Source of the DNA: an uncultured Clostridia bacterium
Lineage (GTDB): Bacteria; Bacillota; Clostridia; Oscillospirales; Acutalibacteraceae
Direction of reading: 5' to 3'
Assembly (NCBI GenBank): GCA_947632045.1
Contig: CANRNQ010000003.1
Location: 62,001 to 126,000, forward strand
DNA length: 64,000 bases
The notes under the pieces are model-generated. The model worked only from the letters and a program-made list of their open reading frames with translations, was not told where the DNA came from and made no database searches. The translations under genes were made by a program, and so were the position numbers. Shown here piece by piece: positions 1 to 9,503 of this stretch (position 1 is the first letter of the stretch; every line of letters starts with the position of its first letter).

Positions 1-1074
1 ACGACCGCCGCGACAAACGGAGCGGGAAATCTGAGCGCCGGCAACATACCGGAAAAGAAAAAGGCGAACGTTGAAATTCCCGCAAACGCGAGCATTGACC
101 AGGTCGCCGACATACTCGCCAAGAACGGCGTTATAAAAGAGCCGCTGTTTTTCAAGCTGTACGCGAGCGTTACAAAGTCCGGCGAGCCCTTCCTTGAGGG
201 CAGCTGGCAAATGGACACCGATATGGACTACGAGGCGATATTAAACTTTCTGATATACAACTCGGGGCCGAAGGAAACCGTATCCGTCCGCTTCACCGAG
301 GGCATGACGGCAAGGCAGATAGCGCGGCAGCTTCAGGAAAACGGAGTTTGCAGCATGGACAAGTTCCTCGAGGCCTGCAACAGCGACGATTATGACAAGG
401 ATTATACCTTCCTGCAAAACATAGTAAACGGCAGCGAGCGTTATTATAAGCTCGAGGGCTATCTCTTCCCCGACACCTACACCTTTTTTGTCAACGACAG
501 TATAGACAACGTAATGGAAAAATTCCTTGACAACTTTAACAACAAGGTTTACGTTGAAACCAAGAGGTTCACGGGCTACAGTGAGGAGATGACCATAGCG
601 GAGCTCGCCGAGATGCAGGGAATGGCGATGGACGACGTTATAAATATGGCCTCGCTTGTTCAGGCTGAGGCGGCCGACGAGCACGATATGTATAACATAG
701 CCTCAATATTCTATAACAGGCTTTCAACCGAGGCGACGGGCGGAATGACTCCCTACGGCGATGAAGACGTGAACCGCCTTAAATCGGACGTTACAGTATA
801 TTACCCCTACTTATCCAAGGAGGACGTTCCCGAGAATATAAGAAAGACCTTTGAAAGCACATATGATACTTATGAAATAGTGGGTCTGCCGCCGGGAGCG
901 GTGTGCAACCCGGGCGAAAAGGCGATAATTGCCGCCTTACAGCCGGCTTCGACAAGCTACTACTTCTTCTGCCACAAGCCGGCCACCGACAAGGAGGCGG
1001 CCGTCGCGTACTATGCGGTTACCTATGCCGAGCAGGTTGCAAACGAGATAGAGGCCGGATTGCGCAAGGAATAA
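1..1074 (+). CDS. mltG: Endolytic transglycosylase MltG (YceG-like), 5'-truncated by window edge
   Basis: Frame 1 stays open from base 1 into the 211..1074 ORF; YceG-like motifs (EGYLFPDTYTF, LASLVQAEA-like, Y.T.G.PPG.ICNPG-like 'YEIVGLPPGAVCNPGEKAIIAAL'). Confidence 0.9.
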   Translation, partial: TTAATNGAGNLSAGNIPEKKKANVEIPANASIDQVADILAKNGVIKEPLFFKLYASVTKSGEPFLEGSWQMDTDMDYEAILNFLIYNSGPKETVSVRFTEGMTARQIARQLQENGVCSMDKFLEACNSDDYDKDYTFLQNIVNGSERYYKLEGYLFPDTYTFFVNDSIDNVMEKFLDNFNNKVYVETKRFTGYSEEMTIAELAEMQGMAMDDVINMASLVQAEAADEHDMYNIASIFYNRLSTEATGGMTPYGDEDVNRLKSDVTVYYPYLSKEDVPENIRKTFESTYDTYEIVGLPPGAVCNPGEKAIIAALQPASTSYYFFCHKPATDKEAAVAYYAVTYAEQVANEIEAGLRKE

Positions 1075-1162
1075 TATAAATTAAAAGAGCTATCTTTATA
1101 TCTTAAACACAAAATTGGGGCTGTCGCAATGGCAACCCCGTTTTGCTTAACGGGGTGAAATT

Positions 1163-2398
1163 ATGGACGTGAAAAAAATGGAGCTGCTTTCGCCGGCGGG
1201 CGATATGGAAAGCCTTGAAAAGGCGGTCGATTTTGGAGCCGACGCCGTTTTTCTGGCGGGAAAGGAGTTCGGAATGAGGACGGCTCCGAAAAATTTTGAT
1301 ATGCAGCAGCTTGCCGCGGCGGCGGATTACGCCCACTCAAGGGGGGCGAGGCTGTATGTGACCTGCAACACTCTGCCGCGAAACGACGAGCTTTCAAGAC
1401 TGCCGGAGTTTTTGCGCGGCTGTGAGGAATGTGGAGCGGACGCGTTTATAATAGCTGATATGGGCGTTTTAGAGCTTGCAAAAAAATACGCGCCGGGAGT
1501 CGACGTTCACATTTCGACTCAGGCGGGCATAGTAAACTACGCGGCGGCGAACGCGTTTTATAACATGGGCGCGTCACGGGTGGTGCTCGCGCGCGAGACG
1601 TCGCTCGACGAGATAGCCGAGATAAGGGCGCATGTACCGCGCGAGCTTGAGATAGAGGTCTTTGTCCACGGGGCTATGTGCGTTTCGTTTTCGGGCAGAT
1701 GCCTCATATCGGCCTATATGACGGGCAGAGACGCAAACAGAGGCGATTGCGCTCAGCCCTGCCGTTGGAGGTATCAGCTTTACGAGGAGAACCGCGAGGG
1801 GCAGTTCTTTCCCGTTGAGGAGAGCGACGGAGGAACGTATCTTTACAATTCAAAGGATATGTGCATGATAGATTACATACCCCGGCTTTATTCCGCCGGA
1901 GTATCGAGCCTTAAAATAGAGGGCAGGGCGAAGTCGGCGTATTATGCGGCGGTGGTCACAAACGCTTATCGCCACGCGCTTGACGGCTTTTACGACGGCG
2001 GCTGCAAGCCGGAGTATCGGGTCGACGAGCGCATAAGAGCCGAGCTTGACAAGATAAGCCACAGGCAGTATTCGCAGGGCTTTTATCTTGGCGGCGAGCC
2101 CGGGCAGAACACGGCGGACGGCGGCTATATAAGAAAATATGATTTTGTCGCGACCTGCGCGGCCTCTGAGGGGAACTCGGCGGTGATAATACAGCGCAAC
2201 CGATTTTTCAGGGGGGACAGCCTCGACGTTCTCCCGCCCGACGGTATTCCCTTTGACGTTGTGATAAACGAGCTCTACGACGAGTCCGGCGAGCCGCTCG
2301 ACAGCGCCCCTCACCCGCTTCAAAGACTAAACGCAAGGACAAGCCGAAACATTCCGGCGGGCAGTATGCTTAGAAAAATACGAAAGACGGCTTATTGA
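1163..2398 (+). CDS. Peptidase U32 family protein
   Basis: MELLSPAGDMESLEKAVDFGADAVFLAGKEFGMR...HGAMCVSFSGRCLISAYMTGRDANRGDCAQPCRW is characteristic of U32 proteins. Confidence 0.92.
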   Translation: MDVKKMELLSPAGDMESLEKAVDFGADAVFLAGKEFGMRTAPKNFDMQQLAAAADYAHSRGARLYVTCNTLPRNDELSRLPEFLRGCEECGADAFIIADMGVLELAKKYAPGVDVHISTQAGIVNYAAANAFYNMGASRVVLARETSLDEIAEIRAHVPRELEIEVFVHGAMCVSFSGRCLISAYMTGRDANRGDCAQPCRWRYQLYEENREGQFFPVEESDGGTYLYNSKDMCMIDYIPRLYSAGVSSLKIEGRAKSAYYAAVVTNAYRHALDGFYDGGCKPEYRVDERIRAELDKISHRQYSQGFYLGGEPGQNTADGGYIRKYDFVATCAASEGNSAVIIQRNRFFRGDSLDVLPPDGIPFDVVINELYDESGEPLDSAPHPLQRLNARTSRNIPAGSMLRKIRKTAY

Positions 2399-2632
2399 TA
2401 AATTTAATAAGTTATAAAGAGCGTTCTAACCGGTAAGAGGGGTGGAACGCTTTTGTTCGTTTTGCGCGATAATTCAAAAACAAAAACTTATAATATTATC
2501 AGTGTTATTATTTACATATTTTTTACAAGAATAATGTGATTGCTTTTTGCAAATTGTTTTTATATTGCTATTTTGCTTATTTATATATTTCTGTTTTACG
2601 AGTAAAATTTTAAATGTAATGGAGGTGCAAAA

Positions 2633-2797
2633 ATGTTTATAATTAAAAAGCCTGAATCGTCAAATAAAACGATAAGAATGCCAAACGAGCTTATTGATAA
2701 GCTTGAGAAGCTTGCTGCCGGAAAGGGTATCTCGTTTAACCAGCTTGTTATACAATGCTGTGAATATGCCTTGAACGATTTGCCAAAGGAAGAATAA
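2633..2797 (+). CDS. Small ribbon-helix-helix (Arc/CopG-like) protein, 54 aa
   Basis: Not in ORF track (<60 aa). ATG preceded by GGAGGTGCAAAA; translation MFIIKKPESSNKTIRMPNELIDKLEKLAAGKGISFNQLVIQCCEYALNDLPKEE*, RHH-like (beta strand then two helices). Confidence 0.7.
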   Translation: MFIIKKPESSNKTIRMPNELIDKLEKLAAGKGISFNQLVIQCCEYALNDLPKEE

Positions 2798-2821
2798 AAG
2801 GTGTGATATCCCTCTTAAGAC

Positions 2822-2850
2822 GGCGTACTGATGTACGCTTCTTTTTTTTG
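2822..2850 (+). terminator. Intrinsic terminator after small RHH gene
   Basis: GCGTAC-TGAT-GTACGC followed by TTCTTTTTTTT. Confidence 0.7.
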
Positions 2851-3070
2851 AGGAAATATAGTTTATATAAATTTACACAGCAAAATAGGCGTCGCAGAAA
2901 ATGTTTAATAATATATTGCAAATTAATATTGGGCGTGATAAAATGAATTATAAAATAATTGTTGCTTTATTATCATTCTTTGAAAATTATTCGACAAATT
3001 ATTTTACAAGATAAACAATCAAGGCGCTGACAATGCTTTATATCAGAGCCTTAAATTAAGGAGGATATTT

Positions 3071-6000
3071 ATGAACAAAAAACTAAAGCTCGGCAAAAAA
3101 ACCGTTTCTCTGCTGCTTTCGGCGCTTATGTCCTTAGGCGCTTTCTGCGGTATACCGCTAAGCGCAGCGGCAGAGGAAAACAACATCGCGCAAGGCGAGG
3201 AGATCTCCGGCGCGGCGCTCAATGAAATTGATGATTACGGCAGAAACAAGGGTGTTCCCGCCATCGCGGCGGACGGCGACGCCACCTCGCCATTCTACTA
3301 TGAAGTTAAAAGAAACGGAACTATTCGTATCAGAAGCTATAACGGCGACGACAAAGACACTATGACAGACCTTGTCATCCCCGCAGAAATCGACGGAAAA
3401 AGCGTGACCACGATTGGACTGCAAGCATTCGAAAATTACACAAATCTTAAAAGTGTGACGATTCCGGATAGTGTGGTCTCAATTGAATTTTCTGCTTTTT
3501 TAGACTGTACAAGCCTTAAAAGTGTGATAATTCCCAAGAGCGTTGCCGATATAGGTGACCATGCCTTTGGATATTGCAATGCCCATATGGATGAAGACAA
3601 CAATCATGTTTGTGACAAGGTTGACGGCTTTAAAATTACAGGTTATAAAAATTCTGCCGCATACGCTTACGCACGCGACGAGAATTTTGAATTTGTAAGT
3701 CTTGGCGAGGCTGATCACTCATTCGGATACTATATACTTGAGGACGGAACACTTGGGTTGACTGATTATTACGGTGACGACAAAAAAACGATGACCAAGC
3801 TTGATATACCCGCAGAGATTGACGGAAAAAAAGTGACCGCGATTGAAAATCGAGCATTCAGTGGATGCACAAGCCTTACAAACGTGACTATTCCCGAGGG
3901 CGTGACCGGTATCTATTATCATGCCTTTTATAACTGTCCAAATCTCAAGAGCGTAACAATTCCCAAAAGCGTTTCTCGGATAGATAACGAAGCTTTTGGA
4001 TATTATGGGGAGGAAGAAACCTACGATGCCGAAAAGATAGACGGCTTTACAATTACGGGTTATACATATTCGGCAGCATACTCTTATGCGCACGACTCGG
4101 GTTTTGAATTTGTAAGTCTTGGAGAAGTAAGACCATTTACATATGATACAATTGACGACGGAACTATTTATATAACAGGCTATAATGGTGACGCTTCTGA
4201 GGTTGATATTCCGGCGAAAATCGACGGAAAAAGAGTGACTGAAATCGGAGGGAGTTCCTTTAAAAACTGTACAAGCCTTATAAACGTGACTATCCCGGAT
4301 AGTGTGACTATTATCGGAGATAGTGCTTTTGAAAACTGCACAAGCCTTACAAGCGTGACTATTCCCGAGGACGTGACTTATATCGGAAGGAGTGCTTTTA
4401 AAAACTGTACAAACCTTATAAGTGTGGATATTCCCGAGGGCGTGACTGAAATCGAATACTCTACTTTTAGCGACTGCACAAGCCTTACAAGCGTCACTAT
4501 CCCCGAGAGTGTGACCGTAATCGGAGTGGCAGCTTTTGAGGGATGTACGAGCCTTAAAACTGTGACTATCCCAGAGAGTGTGACTGATATCGAAAATTTT
4601 GCTTTTAGCAATTGCACAAGCCTTATAAGCGTGACTATCCCAGAGAGTGTGACTGATATCGGGGATTCTGCGTTTAGCGATTGCACAAGTCTTACAAGCG
4701 TGATTATCTCAAAGAGTGTGACTGATATCGGAAAGTCTACGTTTGAGGGTTGCACAAGCCTTACAAGAGTGACTATCCCTGAGAACGTGACTGAAATCCG
4801 GGGTGGTGCTTTTAGCGATTGCACAAGTCTTACAAGCGTGACTATCTCCGATGGCGTAACTTATATTGGAAACGAGGCCTTTTACAACTGCCCAAATCTT
4901 AAGGCTGTGACAATACCTAAAAGTGTTATCGATATAGAGTGGGAAGCCTTTGGATATTGCACCGGCTACCATGATGAAAACGATAATTATGTTGGCTACA
5001 AGGTCGAGAACTTCACGATTACGGGATATACAAATTCAGCCGCATACGCTTACGCGCGCGACAACGACTTTAAATTTATAAGCCTTGGTGAAGTTAATCC
5101 TTGCGCCTACAGAGAACTCAATGACGGAACGCTCGAAATAGTTGCTTATTACGGTGACGAAACCGAGGTTGATATTCCTGCAAAGATAGACGGAAAAAGT
5201 GTGGTCGGCATCGATTATGAAGCTTTTTCGAATTGTACAAGTCTTACAAGCGTGAATATCTCTGAGGGCGTGACTTACATTGGATCTTTTGCTTTTTCGA
5301 ATTGTACAAGTCTTACAAGCGTGACTATCCCAGAAGGGATAATCAGTATCTATTTTAATACCTTTTATAACTGTTCGAGCCTTAAGACTGTAACAATCCC
5401 AAAGAGCGTTACCCATATAGATAGTGGTAATTTTGGATATTATTATGATGAAAAAACCGGAAAATATAATAATAAAATCGACGGGTTTAAGATAATAGGC
5501 TATAAAAATTCAGCCGCGTATGCTTATGCACGCGACAATGAATTTGAATTCGAAAGCCTCGGCGAGGTTAATCCTTTAGCTTGCAATGAACTCGAGGACG
5601 GAACTCTTGAATTGTTTGCTTATTACGGCGATGATAGAGAAACAATGACCAAGCTTGATATTCCAGCAGAGATAGACGGGAAAAGTGTGATTGAAATAGA
5701 ACAGCTGGCTTTTTACGGCTGCACAAATCTTAAGAGCGTTTCCACTCCCTCAAGCTTAAAAAGTATAGGGTTTAATTCCTTCGAGGGTTGCGAAGCACTT
5801 GAAAATGTAAACCTGTCGGCGGGATTGACAACTATCAAAGTCGGCGCCTTTTACAACTGCCCGAGCCTTAAGGAAATAACAATTCCCGCGAGCGTTACCG
5901 AGATAGGTGAATGTGCCTTTGCATTTATCGATGATAACACAAAGGTCGAGGGCTTCACAATCAAGGGCTACTCGGGCACAGAGGCGGAAAGATACGCTAA

Positions 6001-6250
6001 GGATAACGGCTTTAAGTTTATCGCGCTTGATAATGAAAAATCCGGCGATATCGACGGCAGCGGAGCAGTAGATGCTAAGGACAGAATGACTATAACGCGC
6101 TACATAGCCAAATGGAAGGGCTATGAGAGTATAGACAAGACTGCGGCTGACGTGAATGCCGACGGAGAGGTCGACGCTGCGGACAGAATGATAATCACGC
6201 GCCACATAGCAAAGTGGAAGGGCTATGAAACCCTGCCATACACATCATAA
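3071..6250 (+). CDS. Secreted BspA-type LRR_5 repeat protein with C-terminal type-I dockerin
   Basis: Signal peptide; many AFxxCTSLxSVTIPExVTxIG repeats; C-term GDIDGSGAVDAKDRMTITRYIAKWKGY...ADVNADGEVDAADRMIITRHIAKWKGY duplicated calcium-loop dockerin. Confidence 0.93.
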   Translation: MNKKLKLGKKTVSLLLSALMSLGAFCGIPLSAAAEENNIAQGEEISGAALNEIDDYGRNKGVPAIAADGDATSPFYYEVKRNGTIRIRSYNGDDKDTMTDLVIPAEIDGKSVTTIGLQAFENYTNLKSVTIPDSVVSIEFSAFLDCTSLKSVIIPKSVADIGDHAFGYCNAHMDEDNNHVCDKVDGFKITGYKNSAAYAYARDENFEFVSLGEADHSFGYYILEDGTLGLTDYYGDDKKTMTKLDIPAEIDGKKVTAIENRAFSGCTSLTNVTIPEGVTGIYYHAFYNCPNLKSVTIPKSVSRIDNEAFGYYGEEETYDAEKIDGFTITGYTYSAAYSYAHDSGFEFVSLGEVRPFTYDTIDDGTIYITGYNGDASEVDIPAKIDGKRVTEIGGSSFKNCTSLINVTIPDSVTIIGDSAFENCTSLTSVTIPEDVTYIGRSAFKNCTNLISVDIPEGVTEIEYSTFSDCTSLTSVTIPESVTVIGVAAFEGCTSLKTVTIPESVTDIENFAFSNCTSLISVTIPESVTDIGDSAFSDCTSLTSVIISKSVTDIGKSTFEGCTSLTRVTIPENVTEIRGGAFSDCTSLTSVTISDGVTYIGNEAFYNCPNLKAVTIPKSVIDIEWEAFGYCTGYHDENDNYVGYKVENFTITGYTNSAAYAYARDNDFKFISLGEVNPCAYRELNDGTLEIVAYYGDETEVDIPAKIDGKSVVGIDYEAFSNCTSLTSVNISEGVTYIGSFAFSNCTSLTSVTIPEGIISIYFNTFYNCSSLKTVTIPKSVTHIDSGNFGYYYDEKTGKYNNKIDGFKIIGYKNSAAYAYARDNEFEFESLGEVNPLACNELEDGTLELFAYYGDDRETMTKLDIPAEIDGKSVIEIEQLAFYGCTNLKSVSTPSSLKSIGFNSFEGCEALENVNLSAGLTTIKVGAFYNCPSLKEITIPASVTEIGECAFAFIDDNTKVEGFTIKGYSGTEAERYAKDNGFKFIALDNEKSGDIDGSGAVDAKDRMTITRYIAKWKGYESIDKTAADVNADGEVDAADRMIITRHIAKWKGYETLPYTS

Positions 6251-6300
6251 AGCGCAGTACATTTGGCAAAAACAAACATTCGTGAAAGGAAAACAAAGCT

Positions 6301-9300
6301 ATGAAACCTTCATCATCAACAATCAAACGCGCAAGCAGGGCGCTCGCCCTTGTGCTAGCCCTTATGCTCCTGCTTACAATGACGGCACCTCCTGCCCTCG
6401 CGGCGGACGGCGGTACTGCCTCGTCTTTACACTATGCAGTTAACAGCGACGGAACTATTCGTATCACAAGCTATACGGGCGATGCTTCCGAGCTCGATAT
6501 CCCCGCAGAGATAGACGGGAAAAGTGTGACTCATATCGAAGATCGTGCTTTTAAAGGTTGCACAAGCCTTAAAAGTGTTACTATCCCCGAGGGCGTGATT
6601 CGAATCTGGAACTCTGCTTTTGAAAATTGTACAAGCCTTAAAAGCGTGACTATCCCCAAGAGCGTTACCGACATAGATAAAAATGCCTTTGGGTATTATG
6701 AGGATGAGAAAACAGGGGATTATATCAAGGTGAACGGTTTTACAATTACAGGCTACAAAAATTCCGCCGCATACGCTTACGCGCGCGACAACGGCTTTGA
6801 ATTTGTAAGTCTTGGAGAGGTAAGTCCCTTTGTCTATGAGGAGCATTATGACGGAACAATTGAAACCGTACACTATTACGGCGATGCCACACAGCTTGAT
6901 ATTCCCACAGAGATGGACGGGAAAAAAGTGACTGAAATCGGGCCCTTTACTTTCTATGATGGTACAAGACTTACAAGCGTTACTATCCCAGAAAGTGTGA
7001 CTGGAATTGCAAACCATGCCTTTGAAAACTGCACTAACCTTACAAGTGTGACTATCTCAAATGGTGTGATTTCTATCTCGAGCACTGCCTTCGAAAACTG
7101 CACTAACCTAAAAAGTGTGAATATCCCCGAGAGCGTGAAAACAATTGAATACGATGCCTTTAACAACTGTCCAAATCTTAAGGCTGTAACAATTCCTGCA
7201 AGCGTTACCTCAATAGGCAATCGGGCCTTTGGGTATTATGCGGACGAGGAAGGATGGAATGATATCAAGGTCGACGGCTTTACAATTACGGGCTATAAAA
7301 ATTCAGCAGCATACGCTTACGCACGCAACAACGGCTTTGAATTTAAAAGCCTTGGCGAGGTCAATCCCTTTGTTTATAAAGAGTCTTATTATGACGAAAC
7401 AATTGAAATCACACACTATTATGGAGATGCCACCGAGCTTGATATTCCTGCTGAGCTCGACGGGAAAAGTGTGAGTGCAATAAGCGGCGACGATGCTTGG
7501 TCTGGTGCTTTCGGAGATTGCAGGAGTCTTAAAAAGGTTACTATTCCTGAGGGTGTGACTACAATCATAGGGAACGCATTTAATGGTTGCACAAATCTTA
7601 AGAGCGTAACTATCCCGAATAGTGTTACTAGTATTGGAGGCGGCGCTTTTCGCGGCTGCACAAGCCTTGAAAGCGTGACTATTCCCGAGGGCGTGACTGC
7701 AATTGGATGGGATACTTTTTCAATGTGCAAAAGCCTTACAAGTATTAATATTCCCAAAAGTGTAACTGAAATCGGAACCCGTGCTTTTTACGGTTGTGCA
7801 AGCCTTACAAGCGTGACTATTTCGGACGGTGTGGTTTATATTAATGCTTCCGCCTTCTACAACTGCCCAAATCTTAAGGCTGTAACTATTCCTACGAGTG
7901 TTACCTCAATAGGCGACAATGCCTTTGGATATTATGAAGACGAGAAAACATGGGATGATATCAAGATTGACGGTTTCACAATCACAGGTTATAAAAATTC
8001 CGCCGCATACGCTTACGCGCGCGATAACGGCTTTAAATTTACAAGTCTTGGTGAAGTAAGCCCCTTTGCTTATAATGAACTTGAAAACGGAACGCTTGAA
8101 ATTGTCGCTTATTACGGTGATGACAAGTATACAATGACTACGCTTAATATACCTGCGGGATTTGGCGGAAAAAGTGTGACTAAAATCTCGGCGGGCGTTT
8201 TTGAAGATTGCACAAATCTTAAGAGTGTGACTATTCCCGCGAGCGTGACCTCAATAGGCGATAATGCCTTTGGTTATTATGAGGACGAGGAAACACGGAA
8301 TGATGTCAAGATCGACGGCTTTAAAATCACGGGTTATAAAAATTCCGCCGCATATGCTTACGCACGCGATAACGGCTTTAAATTTACAAGCCTTGGTGAA
8401 GTAAGTCCCTTTGCTTATAATGAACTTGAAAACGGAACACTTGAGATCGTTGCTTATTACGGCGATGACAAGGATACAATGACCGAGCTTGTTATACCTG
8501 CCGAAATTAACAACAAAAAGGTATCTTCGATTGTATCTCCTGATACCGTTAATGGAGATGGAGTTTTTGAAAAATGTACTAATCTTGAAAAAGTAACAAT
8601 CCCCGAGGGAATAACTTCAATCGGAAGCTCTGCTTTTGAAGACTGCCAAAACCTCAAAAGTGTGACAATACCAAAGAGTGTTGCTTTAATAGGCACATAT
8701 GCCTTTGGATATTATAAAAAGGCAATGGGTATGACTTACTCTACAAGTAAGGTCGACGGTTTTAAAATAACGGGTTATAAAAATTCGGTCGCATTTGCTT
8801 ATGCGCGCGACAACGAATTTGAATTTACAAGTATTGGCGAAGTCAGCCCATTTGTCTATGAGGTGCTTGAAAATGGGGCGATTAAAATCTCAGACTATTA
8901 TGGCGATGCTGCCGAGCTTGATATTCCTGCCGAGCTTGACGGAAAAATAGTGGCTGAAATCGGATATTCTGCTTTTTACGGTCGCAAAAATCTTAAGACG
9001 GTGACGATCCCAAAGAGCGTTACTTCAATAGGCAAACGTGCTTTCGGGTATTATATGACAACGGAGATGCCTACTACCAAAAATGTTACTTCAATAAACG
9101 AACGTTATTATGAGTCGACTAGTAAGGTAGCTTTAATTATCAAAAAGGTCGAGGGCTTCACAATCAAGGGCTACTCGGGCACAGAGGCGGAAAGATACGC
9201 CAAGGACAACGGCTTTAATTTTGTTGCACTCGAGGAGAAAAAATCCGGCGATATCGACGGCAGCGGAGCAGTAGATGCTAAGGACAGAATGACTATAACG

Positions 9301-9453
9301 CGCTACATAGCCAAATGGAAGGGCTATGAGAGTATAGACAAGACTGCGGCTGACGTGAATGCCGACGGAGAGGTCGACGCTGCGGACAGAATGATAATCA
9401 CGCGCCATATAGCAAAGTGGAAGGGCTATGAAACCCTGCCATACACATCATAA
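6301..9453 (+). CDS. Secreted BspA-type LRR_5 repeat protein with C-terminal dockerin
   Basis: Signal peptide MKPSSSTIKRASRALALVLALMLLLTMTAPPALA; LRR_5 repeats; dockerin identical in protein sequence to preceding paralog. Confidence 0.93.
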   Translation: MKPSSSTIKRASRALALVLALMLLLTMTAPPALAADGGTASSLHYAVNSDGTIRITSYTGDASELDIPAEIDGKSVTHIEDRAFKGCTSLKSVTIPEGVIRIWNSAFENCTSLKSVTIPKSVTDIDKNAFGYYEDEKTGDYIKVNGFTITGYKNSAAYAYARDNGFEFVSLGEVSPFVYEEHYDGTIETVHYYGDATQLDIPTEMDGKKVTEIGPFTFYDGTRLTSVTIPESVTGIANHAFENCTNLTSVTISNGVISISSTAFENCTNLKSVNIPESVKTIEYDAFNNCPNLKAVTIPASVTSIGNRAFGYYADEEGWNDIKVDGFTITGYKNSAAYAYARNNGFEFKSLGEVNPFVYKESYYDETIEITHYYGDATELDIPAELDGKSVSAISGDDAWSGAFGDCRSLKKVTIPEGVTTIIGNAFNGCTNLKSVTIPNSVTSIGGGAFRGCTSLESVTIPEGVTAIGWDTFSMCKSLTSINIPKSVTEIGTRAFYGCASLTSVTISDGVVYINASAFYNCPNLKAVTIPTSVTSIGDNAFGYYEDEKTWDDIKIDGFTITGYKNSAAYAYARDNGFKFTSLGEVSPFAYNELENGTLEIVAYYGDDKYTMTTLNIPAGFGGKSVTKISAGVFEDCTNLKSVTIPASVTSIGDNAFGYYEDEETRNDVKIDGFKITGYKNSAAYAYARDNGFKFTSLGEVSPFAYNELENGTLEIVAYYGDDKDTMTELVIPAEINNKKVSSIVSPDTVNGDGVFEKCTNLEKVTIPEGITSIGSSAFEDCQNLKSVTIPKSVALIGTYAFGYYKKAMGMTYSTSKVDGFKITGYKNSVAFAYARDNEFEFTSIGEVSPFVYEVLENGAIKISDYYGDAAELDIPAELDGKIVAEIGYSAFYGRKNLKTVTIPKSVTSIGKRAFGYYMTTEMPTTKNVTSINERYYESTSKVALIIKKVEGFTIKGYSGTEAERYAKDNGFNFVALEEKKSGDIDGSGAVDAKDRMTITRYIAKWKGYESIDKTAADVNADGEVDAADRMIITRHIAKWKGYETLPYTS

Positions 9454-9503
9454 AACGCAGTACATTTGGCAAAAACAAACATTCGTGAAAGGAAAGCAAA
9501 GCT

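Noticed and set aside
6225-6443. 72-aa ORF overlapping end of LRR gene 1 and start of gene 2 (and its twin 9428..9652)
   Set aside because: Out-of-frame translation of the conserved gene-boundary repeat; the in-frame LRR genes explain the conservation.
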